From positions 3,564,501-3,628,500 of the forward strand of contig JAPVLO010000039.1 in assembly GCA_027257055.1 (NCBI GenBank): DNA of 64,000 bases. Reading direction: 5' to 3'. Shown one piece after another: positions 10,985-22,864 of the stretch. The DNA is from Cephalopachus bancanus (taxonomy: Eukaryota > Chordata > Mammalia > Primates > Tarsiidae). The number at the start of each line of letters is the position of its first letter. The stretch's first letter is position 1. A program made the position numbers and the translations under genes. The notes beneath the pieces were generated by a model. It was not told where the DNA came from, searched no databases, and saw only the letters and a list, made by a program, of their open reading frames with translations.

Positions 10985-11905
10985 TGATCCAAGGTTTAGT
11001 AATTTTTTATTTTAATTTTTTAATTTTAAAAATATGAGGTACAATTCAGGGTTAGGTGTACAAATGTTCATTATGCAGGTATCCTTGTTAATGAGGTGTG
11101 TCTCCCTCCTCTGGCAATTTCCCATTACTGCCAATCACCCACCCTGGCAGTTTCCCACTACTGCCAATTCCTTTCTTATAGTATTACAATAGTTACTCAA
11201 GGTCCACTTATGCATGAGAACATGTGATACCTGGTTGTCTCTGTGATAGATCACTCAGTATTATAACCTCTAAGTCCATTCAAGTTGCTGTGAAGTTCAT
11301 CATTTTGTCCTTCTTTATGGCTGCATAATAGTCCATCATGTATATGTACCACATTTTTTTAATCCAGACCTCTTTTGATGGGCAGGATAGTTGGTTCCAT
11401 GTTTTTGTTATTGTGAATAATGCTGCAATAAATATGCTTGTGCAGGTATCTTTTTCATAGAGTGATTTGAGTTCCTCCAGGTATATTCCCAGTAGTGAGA
11501 TTGTGGGATCATATGGGAGGTCGATTCTTAGATCAATTAGGAATTGCCACACTGTTTTCCATAGAGGCTGTACTAGTTTACACTCCCACCAACTGTGTAG
11601 AAGTGTTCCCTTTTCCCTGCATTCTCTCCAGCATCTGTTGTTTTTTGAGTTATTGATGATGTCCATCCTGACTGGAGTTAGGTGGATCTCACTGTGGTTT
11701 TAATTTGCAGTTCTTTGATGACTAGTGAAGCTGAACATTTTTCATGTATCTGTTGACTGCTCATGTCTTCTTTTGAGAAGTGTCTGTTCATATCTTTTGC
11801 CCACTTTGTAATGGAGTTATTTGTTTTTTTTTTTTTAGCACATTTGAGTTCCTTGTTGATACTAGATGCTAGACCTTTGTTAATTCCCTAATCTAAAGCT
11901 TTTTG
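10985..11905 (-). mobile_element. L1 3' end with ORF2 C-terminus (antisense)
   Basis: Antisense L1, about 920 bases. Its tail and 3' UTR (ATGAGGTACAATTCAGGG, TTAGGTGTACAAATGTTCA) lie at the left. ORF2 C-terminal codons are at 11280-11666 on the minus strand: GTLLHSWWECKLVQPLWKTV, then PYDPTISLLGIY, DTCTSIFIAALFTITKTWNQ and MMDYYAAIKKD. These are the conserved L1 ORF2 tail motifs. It is 5'-truncated before the reverse-transcriptase core and incapable of movement. Its 3' UTR resembles that of the L1 at 59735-60263. Confidence 0.9.
11280..11666 (-). pseudogene. L1 ORF2 C-terminal remnant
   Basis: A 128-codon open frame encoding only the C-terminal tail region of L1 ORF2, after the reverse-transcriptase domain. 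Endonuclease and RT motifs are absent. The full protein is about 1,275 residues, so this is a non-functional remnant. The frame stays open because the insertion is moderately young or by chance. Confidence 0.85.
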
Positions 11906-12210
11906 AATATCAATATGATGCCACAAGTGGAAAATTCCACGCCTGACCTCAAGTGATGGGTCACAGTCAAAATGCAATAAAACTTTGTTTCATGTACAAA
12001 ATTATTAACTATTAATATTTTATATATTATTAAGTTAATTATAAAATTACCTTAAGCTATGTGTATATTGTGTATATAAAACAAAGTTGCCTGTTTAGGT
12101 TTGTGTCCCAACCCCCAAGATATCTCATTATGTATTTGTTAATATTCAAACAACAAAAAAAAACAAAAAATAAAAAAACCAAAATTCTGACATCTGAAAC
12201 ACTTCTGGTG
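11906..12210. other. Unassigned AT-rich DNA
   Basis: AT-rich sequence with an A-rich stretch (12153-12184). Nothing recognised. Confidence 0.4.
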
Positions 12211-12385
12211 CCAAGAATTTTATTTTATTTTATTAATTTTTATTTTTATTGTAAAGACAAGGTCTCACTAAGTTGCCCAGGTGGGTCTCAAACCCCTGGG
12301 CTCAGGCAATCCTCTCCTCTTGGCCTCCCAAAGTGCTGGGATTACAGGCATGAACCACTACTCCCAGCATGCCCCAAGCATTTTA
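12211..12385 (-). mobile_element. Free left Alu monomer (FLAM-like) with target duplication
   Basis: Only the Alu left arm is present (12223-12373, antisense: T/A-rich tail, AGACAAGGTCTCACTAAGTT, TGGCCTCCCAAAGTGCTGGG). CCAAGAATTTTA (12211-12222) and CCAAGCATTTTA (12374-12385) flank it with one mismatch, so it inserted as a monomer rather than being a deleted dimer. Confidence 0.8.
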
Positions 12386-13081
12386 GAAAAGGAATACTCA
12401 ACCTGAATTTGTTCAGATGAATCTGATATTGACCTAAATACATGAGTTCAATTGGTCAAGTGCACCAAAATAGTTTATGTTGGGTAGAATAAATAAAATA
12501 ATCTCCCTTGGCACCATAATTATCCAAGAATAATTTCGAGTGGACAAAAGCCTGAAACATGTTAGATCAAATGAAATTAGTCTTGTCCTGCCCATGTCCC
12601 ATGAACCTTCCTAGACTCCTGCCCTACCATGCTCCTCCCCAGACCCTATGCTCCATCTGAATTTTTTTGTCCACACACCTTTTTTTAATGTTCCAGAAGC
12701 TTGGCTTTCAGCATCCCCTCCTTTTGAATCATCTTCCTTCTGTTCACCCAATTGTCTGTTTGCCAAAGCAGTTGCCACCTCCTCCTCTGCTGTGCCCATC
12801 CAATGCTAGCAGATCCTTCTGACATGAAGACCTTCCACCTGTATGTCTACTATAGGGCTGATTTTATTTGCATCTGCAGTTACGGAGAATTTCATGCTAT
12901 ATCTGACTTTTACATGAGGTTATCAGAGCCCCAAAGGAAAGGGTAACAAGAACTAATCTTCTAAAAAATAATTCTTAGTGATAAATATATACATACATGC
13001 ACATATTAAGTATGACACATAAGTATATACATTAAGTTAAATATATATAATATTGTATATAAGTACATATCATATATTCTA
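12386..13081. other. Unassigned non-coding DNA
   Basis: No confident repeat. A pyrimidine-rich section (12580-12850) has an L2-like flavour but no diagnostic landmark. Confidence 0.35.
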
Positions 13082-13260
13082 TTGAATATAAAACTGCTTT
13101 TAATCCCATGAGGCAGGCACCATTTTATCCCCATTTCAGAGCAAACAAACTCAGAGAACTGGCAATTGTTACCTCTGGGACTTGAGAACTTGGTTTGTGT
13201 AACTCAAAAGCTGGTGATCTTAGGAACTTAGCCAATATGCTTTCCTGTTGCACTCATCAT
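13082..13260 (-). mobile_element. MIR (antisense)
   Basis: TTTTAATCCCATGAGGCAGG, CACCATTTTATCCCCATTTC and AACAAACTCAGAGAACTGGC follow the antisense MIR core order; AACTCAAAAGCTGGTGATC extends it toward the 5' part. Confidence 0.7.
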
Positions 13261-13420
13261 CACTTTCTCAAAGTGGAAACATCATCCATAGAAAGAATAT
13301 TTTTATGGAGGAATAAATAAACACATAACAGAAGGTAGTTCTACCATGTATTAGCTTTTCTACACATTTTGAGCCTCCATTAATTACTCACTATACTTGA
13401 TATAACAAAGTATATATTCT

Positions 13421-13449
13421 GTGTGTGCGTGTGCGTGTGTGTGTGTGTG
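13421..13449. repeat. (GT)n, imperfect
   Basis: GTGTGTGCGTGTGCGTG followed by pure GT to 13449. Two GC interruptions suggest reduced slippage. Confidence 0.95.
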
Positions 13450-13465
13450 ATGTTTTCCAAAATGA

Positions 13466-13667
13466 AATTCATATAATGAGTTCACAAAGAATCTGGATTT
13501 CGAAGTCACTAATTCATACGGCCAATTAGTCATCAATGATTGGCTCAAAACCAAGCAATTGCATGACTTTCTTGAGCCAAGCTAAAAAGGCCTATGAATT
13601 TACAGACTTCAAGGACATTTTTTACACACCTATTGAAGAAGACGATGACTTGGTCTATAAACCATAG
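13466..13667 (+). pseudogene. Possible decayed coding relic of unknown origin
   Basis: Two overlapping plus-strand frames read protein-like text. Frame 13466-13582 (39 codons) includes NSYGQLVINDWLKTKQLHD and frame 13530-13664 (45 codons) includes AKKAYEFTDFKDIFYTPIEE before TAG at 13665. A single +1 shift near 13570 would join them. No parent protein is recognised, there is no poly-A or flanking duplication, and the run lengths are within chance. It could be a degraded processed pseudogene or nothing. Confidence 0.15.
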
Positions 13668-14699
13668 ATGTTAGATCTGGACACTTGACCTGCCCTCCTA
13701 ATACCACCACATCAGCACAGGAGTACCCCAAAGCTTCACCTGTGAAATGGGCACAGCCATCACCACCTTAAACCAGGGACTGGAAAACGTCATGCCCCAA
13801 AGAGAAACCAAATTCCAGGCAGACATACAAAGTACTGATGCTTGACTCTCCTTCTCCCTCACTCTTCCTCTTATTTTTATTTTTATTTTTCATCAACTCT
13901 GCCAGGACCCGAACAACAGGAAGTTCTCTCAGTCTATTTTGGAGGCTTACAATTTCTCATCAGCTTCCTGTCTGAGAGCTCAAATGGTCCCATCCCCTTG
14001 TATAAGGTTAACAGGTTTTAAGAAAAAAGATCAGCTCCAGTAATAGCAAATATAATGAAACGAAGCACCACCGCTGATAAAGTCAGCCTAAGTCACTCTC
14101 TGAGGTCACAGGCCTTGCGGCTGCTTAAGCCTTATCAATAAATTCCAGGTTGGTTAGGCCTGGCAGGCACGTGAGCTAAAGAGGAGCTTTGCTGGTGTCA
14201 CTCGGGCACTGCATCTTCAAAGGAATACTTCAAGCAAAACACCCATGCCGGGGCTGCCTTCTCACCTCTAGGACTCATTTTTGTTCCGCTGAAATCCATC
14301 AACAGCGGCAAGAGACATGAGTCTCTGCCTCTTCCCCAGATGCACTTTATTCTGCACATGAATAACAACCACAGAGACCCAGGCAGGGAAATACTGTCTC
14401 ATTATCAAAACAACCATAGGAATACCATCTCAGCAAAATAGCTGATGAGATCGGACACGTGATCTCCATCCTGTACATGAAGTCATTTTATTTCTCCACT
14501 GAGTTCAGATTTTTAAAAAATTTCCTCCTGGCTATCTTTATCACAACCGGCCCAAGTTTCCCCAAATCTTTTGTTGCGGTTGTCTGTTTTGGTTTCAGTT
14601 TTGAGCCAGCCCGCAGTGGTCTTGAGCTCTATGCCAGGCCCATGCCTACGGACTCTTCATGCTTGACTTGGACAGCAACCCCATGCAATATATTTTCTT
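13668..14699. other. Unassigned non-coding DNA
   Basis: About 1 kb with no confident repeat or gene. The open frame 14459-14701 has no recognisable domain. Confidence 0.4.
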
Positions 14700-14810
14700 A
14701 GTATGGGCCCTCCAAGGAGAAGGGCACTAAGGTTCCAAGAGATTGAATGATGTCCGGGACACACAATAAATAAGGCAGATTCAGAAACCAAACCCAGCAT
14801 CTCCTGATGA
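14700..14810 (-). mobile_element. MIR-like fragment (antisense)
   Basis: GAAGGGCACTAAGGTTCCAA, GATTGAATGATGTCCGGGAC, ACACAATAAATAAGGCAGAT and CAGAAACCAAACCCAGCATC follow the order of the antisense MIR 3' to 5' core (gaggttaagtgacttgcccaag... -like), strongly diverged. Confidence 0.45.
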
Positions 14811-14839
14811 AACATTAATCAAGCTGTAGGATTTATCTA

Positions 14840-15660
<821 letters not shown>

Positions 15661-15991
15661 AAAAACATGATGCAGCCGGGCTCGGTGGCTCAGCCTGTAA
15701 TCCCGCGCCTTTGGGAGGCTGAGGTGAGTGGATTGCCTGAGCCTGCGGTTTCGAGACCCACCTGGGCAGGCGCGAACCTCATCTCTACAATAAATCAAAA
15801 AATTAGCCGGGCGTGGTAGTGCATGCCTGTAGTTCCAGCTACTTGGAAGGCTGAGGCGGAAGGATCGCCAGAGCCCAGCAGGTCGAGGCTGCGGTGGCTG
15901 GGAGTGGCCACAGCACTCCAGTCTGGGCGACAGAGTGAGGCTCCAACTCAAAAAAATCCCACAAAAAACAAACAAACAAAAAACATGATGC
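15661..15991 (+). mobile_element. Lemur-type Alu with perfect 13-bp target duplication
   Basis: AAAAACATGATGC at 15661-15673 and 15979-15991 flanks a sense dimer (15674-15978) beginning GCCGGGCTCGGTGGCTCAGC. The left arm reads CCTGGGCAGGCGCGAACCTC, which has the 4-nt gap and other changes. The tail is a CAAACAAACAAAA mixture. The longest open frame in the window (15430-15975, minus, 181 codons) is just this Alu plus L2 read backwards. Confidence 0.95.
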
Positions 15992-16829
15992 TTGAGTCTG
16001 ATTTTTACTCCCCTCCCTACGCAGCTCGCCCTTTCCTTGAGGTCTTTCCCTCACAAAAGATGTTTTAGAATAGAGTTTTAAAAATTATTTCTATTTCAGT
16101 TTCTTTATAATGCTCTGCCTTTTTTTCTTAAATATGCATTAACATACCTCCACCACACATGCTTTTTTTGGTTTGTTTTATTCTCCTTGTCTCTTTATTT
16201 TCCCTTATCTTCCTTCTTACCCATCTCTTAACCTCCAATTCTTTCTTAGATTCACAATTTCCAGGGCTCTATTTCAATTACTCTGGCTTTGACCTTCTAA
16301 ATTTTCTATCTGCCTTTTCATGTTAGTGTTTCTTTCACTTTTCCTGTGCATACACCCTCCAAATATTCTCTCTCTACTTCCATCCATATTAAATGTCTTG
16401 TCTTGTTTGTTTCCAGTGGGGTCGACAACGAACTAGTTAAGTTCAAGTGTAGCCTCCTTCCCTCCACCAAATCCAAATACACTCAAAAAGATACTTTTAA
16501 ACATGTTTTTCATTGAAGTCTAATGTACACATATAAAGGGCCATATATTGTAGCTGTTTGGCCAAATGTCCCTAAATGATAATATCCTTGGAGACAGAGG
16601 ACCACAGCCCTAGAAGAAGTCAATTGTCTCTCTCTATACCTGTAATTAAAAGGCTGAATGATGCAAGTGACCTACAGTTTGAATATTCTGGCCTTTAAAT
16701 TTTGATCATAAATCTAACCCACCCATTTTAGAAATATAAACTTGACTACAAATACAAAGATATCTAACAGATATTCCTAATATAGGCATCGCCAATCTGC
16801 TGGTTTGGGGTTAAAGTTAGGTTTCTAGC
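15992..16829. other. Pyrimidine-rich unassigned DNA
   Basis: 16080-16420 is strongly T/C-biased on the plus strand with no motif periodicity. No repeat family recognised. Confidence 0.4.
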
Positions 16830-17005
16830 ATCCACTAGAACTTGAACAAATTAGTTAAGTAAATAGCTTTCTTACCTGTAAAGTGGCAGTATGAATGACA
16901 GTTATCTCATTGGGCTGTTATGACCATTAAACAAGACTACGCAAGAAAGACACCTAAAACAGTGCCTGCATATAGTGATGTTCTATCATCATCAAGACTT
17001 ATTAC
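16830..17005 (+). mobile_element. MIR
   Basis: TTACCTGTAAAGTGGCAGTA, TTATCTCATTGGGCTGTTAT, GACCATTAAACAAGACTAC and AACAGTGCCTGCATATAGTG track the sense MIR 3' half in order. Confidence 0.7.
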
Positions 17006-18555
17006 CATTATCCACTTTAACCATGATTATCAACTTCATCTTCTTTCAAGTATAGTATCATGAAAAACATAAAACTATCTGCTCTAGGAATGGATGAATT
17101 GATGAAGTAATTAATATGTTCTCTCTTCCTCTCTCTCCTCCTCTTTCTTTTTCATTCCTTGGCTGTGGGTAGAAGACAAAAAGGCAGGAGGGGAAGAATG
17201 AAGAAGCATCTCCCATCCCTCTCTGTCACGGACAGGGGAATCAAAACTGAATAATACATTCAATGAGTTACTTAATTAACTGGGTGAAGGTGACGCTGAA
17301 GTAACAGAGTAAAATAATGAGATGTCAAGCACAGAAGCTTAGACCAAGGAGGGATTTGAAAACCCTCTTCCTGTCAGAAGAAACCACAGGATTTTTCAGG
17401 CAGATGACACTAAGGGTTTAATCTTTCCATTTTTGTCCTTCTGAAAGCAATGGTCTTCAAAAAAAAAAAATTCTACTGAAATAAGGCCAAATGTAAAATT
17501 AGCATTTATGTAGCAGAGGTCATTAAAATGAGTTAGTCTGGGTTCTTTATAGCATTAAGCTAGAACTAAAATGAGAAGAATAAAAAATAAAAAATAAAAG
17601 GTCTGATTAAAAGGATCTTAAATGGAAAGGCTGTTGCTAATAGCAAGGCTATCTCGGAAGGACTAATTAAGCTAGAAATAAATGTGGTTTGAAGGGAAAG
17701 GCTATTTCCTAAATGTCAAATGACTGGCCACAAGACTCACCTGCTGTTAATTAAAATCTAGTTGTCATCTCTAGTTAAGGGGCTGTGAGCATCTTTCTCA
17801 ATACTCTTTCTAAGAATATTGCAGCCAGACACCCACCCTAACCACTCTCATTCATCCTGCCAATTAATGTTGATTTTTATCTACATGTTTCAGGGTCAAA
17901 AGATGAAGGCATAACCTATTTTTTTTTAATGAAGACAGCTGATCCCAACTTAAGTATTTGTGACATTAATGAGTACTTAAAAATAAAACATAAATCAAGG
18001 CTGACTTTGAAAAATTGTAACTGTTGGTAGTCTCAGGGCAAAAAGTCGTTAAACATCCTCAATTAGATGAGTAACACTGTGTTTCCTTCCATTCATCTTG
18101 GGCGTTACATCAGTGTGGTCTTGCACATTTTATATGTTCATGTTCTTTCTGAAGACAATGCTAATGGGATCAGATTACCTCTCCCCTAGGCCTGCAATTG
18201 CCAGACACAGATGGGCTTCCATCACAATTACACTTTTTGCCACATCTGCATATTACCTGTACTATTAGTTATCCTATTAAATTACACACATACACCCACA
18301 TATATAGGGGTACCAAATATATATACACACACACATTTTGAGTATGATGTTCTCTCAAAATACAGCATTAATCAAATATATGCTATTGTCACCATGTGAC
18401 AGGCAGAACAGTCAAAGAAAATGGCAGAAGCATGGGTGAGGGAATGTCATACTACACATTACTGCCATAATCTAATTCAACTTCAAAAAGTAATGATAAC
18501 ATCTCTTAAAATGTGTGTACATATTTTGGCACCCCCTATACATATAGATATAGAT
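17006..18555. other. Repeat-poor block with clustered TAATTA motifs
   Basis: No interspersed repeat recognised in 1.5 kb. Between 17440 and 18110 there are TAATTA (17664-17669), TTAATTAA (17747-17754, beside CACCTG at 17738-17743) and CAATTAAT near 17861, plus AT-rich homeobox-like words. This resembles a developmental enhancer but conservation was not tested. The small open frame at 18211-18399 is AT-rich chance. Confidence 0.25.
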
Positions 18556-18569
18556 ACACACACACACAT

Positions 18570-18611
<42 letters not shown>
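18556..18611. repeat. (CA)n microsatellite
   Basis: CA repeats with one ATG interruption near 18569 and a final CG. It generates spurious Thr-His open frames (18421-18633 and 18513-19031). Confidence 0.97.
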
Positions 18612-18614
<3 letters not shown>

Positions 18615-18693
18615 TATTCACTCTTTCATTTAAACTATCCATGTAATCATAGGTTTAAATATCAATATATGCATATTTTTTCTAATGCGCATT

Positions 18694-18700
18694 ACAAATA

Positions 18701-18733
<33 letters not shown>

Positions 18734-19016
18734 GAGTTGGAGTCTCACTCTGTCGCCCAGACTGGAGTGCAGTGGCCGCTCTCAGCCACCGCAGCCTCGA
18801 CCTGCTGGGCTCTGGCGATCCTTCCGCCTCAGCCTTCCAAGTAGCCGGAACTACAGGCGCACGCTACCACGCCCGGCTGATTTTTTTATTTATTGTAGAG
18901 ATGAGGTCTCGCTGCCCAGGCGGGTCTTGAACCCGCGGGCTCAGGCAATCCATTCACCTCAGCCTCCCAAAGGCGCGGGATTACAGGCTGAGCCACCGAG
19001 CCCGGCCACAAATATA
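18694..19016 (-). mobile_element. Lemur-type Alu inserted beside (TA)n
   Basis: Antisense dimer with poly-T from about 18717, ending GAGCCACCGAGCCCGGCC at 19007. ACAAATATA occurs at 18694-18702 and 19008-19016. The TA run 18701-18716 lies between the left duplication and the poly-T, so it may be an expanded part of the target or tail. The left arm reads GAGGTCTCGCTGCCCAGG, the 5-nt-gap type. Confidence 0.93.
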
Positions 19017-19054
19017 AATTTTGAGGAATGATAGTTCTATGCTTTCATAGAGGT

Positions 19055-19405
19055 TCATGCTACACAAGTGTACTCAGTTGTTAAACCTCATCCAAAAGTC
19101 CTTTTAAGGTTTGTATATTTCAATATATATAAATTTTACCTCAAAAATGCACAGCACAGACAAACCATGAACTCTCATTAATATAAGAGCCACATCCTGT
19201 TGAAGGGTGTAGGGCATTGATGCAATTCACTTTGAAATGCAAAAAAAAATACAGTGAATTGATGAATGAGGGATGGATAAATATGTGATAAAATAAATAT
19301 AATAAAAATGTTCATTGTAATATCTGAATGGTGGATATATGGGTGCTTATGGTTCTTTTACTTTTTCCATATTTGAAAAATAACCTAATAAGATGTTGAT
19401 AAAAA
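19055..19405 (+). mobile_element. L1M 3' UTR pieces
   Basis: AAACCTCATCCAAAAGTCC, GTATATTTCAATATATATAA and ATTTTACCTCAAAAATG match one class of L1M end; GGTGGATATATGGGTGCTTA and TGGTTCTTTTACTTTTTCCA match the following 3'-UTR motif (visit of gggtg-atggg-gttcat type). Strongly diverged. Confidence 0.5.
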
Positions 19406-19974
19406 TACTTGCCTAAAAGTACAACAAAATGCTTACCCATGCACCATGAAAAATAAAATCACATTCCATTATTGGAACGTATTCCAGTCTTAGGGGAAAA
19501 CCAGTTGTTTTTAATCAATGAACTCTCTGTAGGAAAGCAGTCCAATTTTGAGCAAGGTGCAAAATATATTTTGGCTACAACAGAGTATACCTACTTAAGA
19601 TTATAGCCTCCAGGAAGAATACAGCATGAAACCACTATCACAGAGACATCACAGACTGGAAGGGGTTGGATCTTTACTTCCTAAACAGATAAGGGAGCCT
19701 GGCCAAGGTAATATACATTTATGCTTGGTGACCCATAGATAGATGCCTTTATGGACACTCAGAGACACTAATACATGGCAGCAACAATCTTGTGGTTATT
19801 GTTGTTGGCAAATTTAGTGACACTGAGAGTGCGTCTTGAATAAGAAATGGTTGAGGATGATCCCTTGAGGGAATGATTGAGAAACAGTATTATAGGAAGT
19901 CTAAATGTTTTGTGAAAGTTTTCCTTTTGTACTAAGAAACAGTCTATTTCACTCAAACATCATCTCTGCCTTGG
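19406..19974. other. Unassigned non-coding DNA
   Basis: No repeat or gene recognised. Confidence 0.4.
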
Positions 19975-20190
19975 GGGGCACCCAGGGCCTTTCACAATTT
20001 GGTTCTAGCTTCAACTTCCACCAAATCCCAGGCCTTTCTCCAGTCTCACAGGGCCACTGACCCATCTAGCTTTTGTGCTTTGGATTTTAGACTGTGTAAG
20101 CTGTTTATTTTCCTGGCAATTTTCTGCATCCATCACATGTCTCGAGAACATCATATATTCTTAAGATTCAGTCTAGGGGTTGATAATTCT
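19975..20190 (+). mobile_element. L2-like fragment
   Basis: CCCAGGGCCTTTCACAATTT, GGTTCTAGCTTCAACTTCC and GTCTCACAGGGCCACTGAC resemble the sense L2 3' region (ctctggccttgatgatctggcc... -like). Diverged, so the call is moderate. Confidence 0.45.
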
Positions 20191-20362
20191 CATCTTCTCA
20201 TCTTTCATGCTTTCCTCCCTCATGACCTAGGGACTTAATCCAATCCAATGCTTTACTGTTTTGACTATTTTAAGGAGCAAGTTTTCAATCGTCTTCCTCA
20301 TTCCATCTACATCATGGGACTGAAACGACTTTTCTGATGGATGATTCTAATGGGTGAGCCTG

Positions 20363-20392
20363 TCTTCTCTCTCTCTCTCTCTCTCTCTCCCT

Positions 20393-20424
<32 letters not shown>
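20363..20424. repeat. (TC)n microsatellite
   Basis: Mostly pure TC dinucleotides with two short interruptions (TCCC and TTC). It gives rise to overlapping Ser-Leu open frames on both strands. Confidence 0.97.
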
Positions 20425-20719
20425 CTGCTACATCCAAGAAGCAAGTGCTTTTATTTATTTTGTTTTTGTTTTTTTCACACCTGCTGCTTCCTACGCTCAC
20501 CTAGGGCAGGTAGGCGCACTTGGGGCAGTTCCAGGGCCCCACTTCCTAGAAGCAAGCTTCAAGTTCCTTCTCCCCAGATCTCATTCCTCTGTGGTGGACC
20601 CGTGTTCTCCAAACTACACAGCCACTTACTAGATTTCAATATGGTTGTAGGGTTAAGAGAAATGGAGGAAAGAATGTGAATTTCAAGTTGTGGAGGCACC
20701 ATACACTCAATGCTTGGCA
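20425..20719. other. Unassigned non-coding DNA
   Basis: Nothing recognised. The open frames 20341-20679 and 20354-20632 run out of the TC repeat and are chance. Confidence 0.4.
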
Positions 20720-20950
20720 GTGCAGATCTGGAGTTAGACTAATTCTGGATGGGAATTCTGTTCTTTCACAAGCCAGCTGGGTGACCTTGGGCAAAATATT
20801 TCAGCTTTCAGTGCCTCAGTTTCTTCAGCTTTAAAGTGTGCGTGGGAGATAATAATAGTTTGTCTTTAGTGTGTCATAATGATTACATGAGCTTTTTATA
20901 TCTGGCACACAATAACTATGACCAAAATGGTTGCTGAACAAACATTAAAA
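20720..20950 (+). mobile_element. MIR, nearly full length
   Basis: Sense landmarks in order: CTGGAGTTAGACTAATTCTG, GCTGGGTGACCTTGGGCAAA, GTGCCTCAGTTTCTTCAGCT, GGAGATAATAATAGTTTGTC, ATGATTACATGAGC and ATATCTGGCACACAATAAC. This is one of the best-preserved MIRs in the window. Confidence 0.85.
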
Positions 20951-22114
20951 AATCATTTTCTAATGTAGCCTCCCTGGTAATACACTGAATCCTTTACTTT
21001 AATCCCCACTGGGTTTGTGTACCAATTTTTTTGACTGGGTTGAGAACCCATAGGAAAGGAAGGAGAATGATGAATCAGTTCTCTGGACCCTCAGCTCCTG
21101 GCTCGAGAAACACCCACTCCTCCTTTCCCATGATTCTTCCTTCCTATATTCATGGGTGACCTGGGCCTCCAGGGCAAGAGTCCCAAGCTCAACACTTGAA
21201 AAATGCCCAGGCAGCATTTGTTGAACAGGACACAAAACACAGGAGGCATAGATGTTCAATCTGATGGATATCAGAAGATCAGAAGTGCTGAACCACTATG
21301 CAATTTGGAGAGAAAAAAAAAAAAGCCTGCGGAATTTTAGAGCTTGATGCAATGTTGGTATAAAACTAAGAGACGCATATTGGTGTGACTTCAGAGGCAG
21401 GCAACACTATAATCAGCAACTAAATTAGGTGAAGTTGTTTCTTTATTCTTATAATTTGATTGCACATAAATCAATTTTGATTAGATTCAAAAATTACTGA
21501 ACATGTACCTCAATGAGCTGTCAAGTATTATCTGATAACATAAACTTTACATGGGATCAGAGCTAATTTCTACCTAGAGCCAATGTAAGAATCCCCAACA
21601 ACAATGGCAGACATCATTAAATGCTGCAAATGTAGAAACATAATTAAATTAGCTGATAATCATCATTCTCCTTCTATAGAGGCTCTAATTTAATGCACTT
21701 GCAAATGTAATGAGGCTCAGTGGATTGAAAACTATGGTGGAAATAACAGAAACAAGATTACATTAATTGGAAGAGATACTGATAAGGCAGATTGCTCTGC
21801 ATTTTTTTTTGAAAACCACGTAGTTTTAAAAACCATGATCAAGTTGGTTTTCACCATAGTTAGAATCTAGGAGACTTCGAGTAGGAAGAAAAAAAATAAG
21901 GGAAAGAGGATACTTTTTAGAAGTTTCAACAAAGCAAATTAATTCCATCAGAAACACCCTGAAAAGGAAAGGATCCTCATTTTGGCATCCCATTTATAAT
22001 TAAGAATTCAGCTAGAAGATGATTCTTACTTGTCCTACCTATATGTCATGCAAGTTCATTCATTCATTCACTCACATTGTTACTGTCTCAAACTCAGGGT
22101 TACAGGGATGAAGA
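20951..22114. other. Repeat-poor block, candidate conserved regulatory DNA
   Basis: From about 21420 to 21790 there is no repeat, and AT-rich transcription-factor-like words cluster: TAATTA (21641-21646), TGATAATCATCATT (from about 21653), GCAAATG twice, CATTAATTGG near 21761 and GATAAG (21781-21786). The style matches deeply conserved developmental enhancers. Function is inferred from composition only. Confidence 0.25.
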
Positions 22115-22355
22115 AAATAGCCACCTTTTTTTCTGTTCTTCCTCATTTAAATTGTATCTATTCCCTGTACTTCCCACTTGAGCACTTAATCCAGCTGCAA
22201 TTAAATAATTGTTTGTGAAATTGTTTTTGGCGTGTACCTCTCCCCCACCATTTACCAAAATGTAATTTCCAAGGAGATAAGGACTGGTCACTGGTGCCTC
22301 GCATGGGGGGTTGCATGTGTTATATGCTTGTTAAGTGTTCACTGAATAAATAAAG
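22115..22355 (+). mobile_element. L2 3' end-like fragment
   Basis: CCAAGGAGATAAGGACTGGT, GGTGCCTCGCATGGGGGGTT and TGTTAAGTGTTCACTGAATA followed by AATAAAG echo the L2 terminal landmark (ctt-gagggcagggac ... gctcaataaatatttgttgaa). Quite diverged. Confidence 0.5.
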
Positions 22356-22864
22356 TTTAAAAAATTTAAAAATTACCTCCATGGACTTGAAACTAGAATA
22401 ACGGGAGGAAGGAAATTCTGTTTTGTTTTGTTTTTTTGCCCTCTGTCTTACAATCACCTCTAGGAGTTTCCAGAAACCTCGATAAATGCTATAGAATTTA
22501 ACAAACAAAACCCATTTTTGTTTGTTTTCATTTAAAATACCTGCACTTTGGTTAATTTAGAGTGACAGATAGTCTTGCAAAAATAATTTGAAGAAGAGAT
22601 GGCCTAACTCTCAGGAAGCAAGACATCACTGTAACCAAAAAAGAAGTGGGTGAAGGTGATATTCTCTGTTAGGTAGATTACCTTGTGGGAGATTCAGAAG
22701 GGCTGTGGTTTAGTCACCATCACCACTGATTTCTGAACCTTCTGACAGATATAATAAAGAATATTGCCCTGCAAAAACCCTGATCTCACCAAAAAAAAAA
22801 AAAAGACCAAGAATTTCAAATAAGCAAGAGACAGGGTTTTGTTTTGTTTTCTTTTCTTTTCTTT
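22356..22864. other. Unassigned DNA
   Basis: No clear repeat other than an A run (22792-22804) and a TTTTC-rich tract just before the next Alu. Confidence 0.4.

Noticed and set aside
13466..13667. Mitochondrial (NUMT) origin for the coding-like relic
   Set aside because: The readings do not resemble any mitochondrial protein I recognise, and no rRNA/tRNA-like flanks are seen.
18513..19031. 172-codon plus-strand frame
   Set aside because: It runs through a (CA)n microsatellite, giving Thr-His repeats, and then an Alu.
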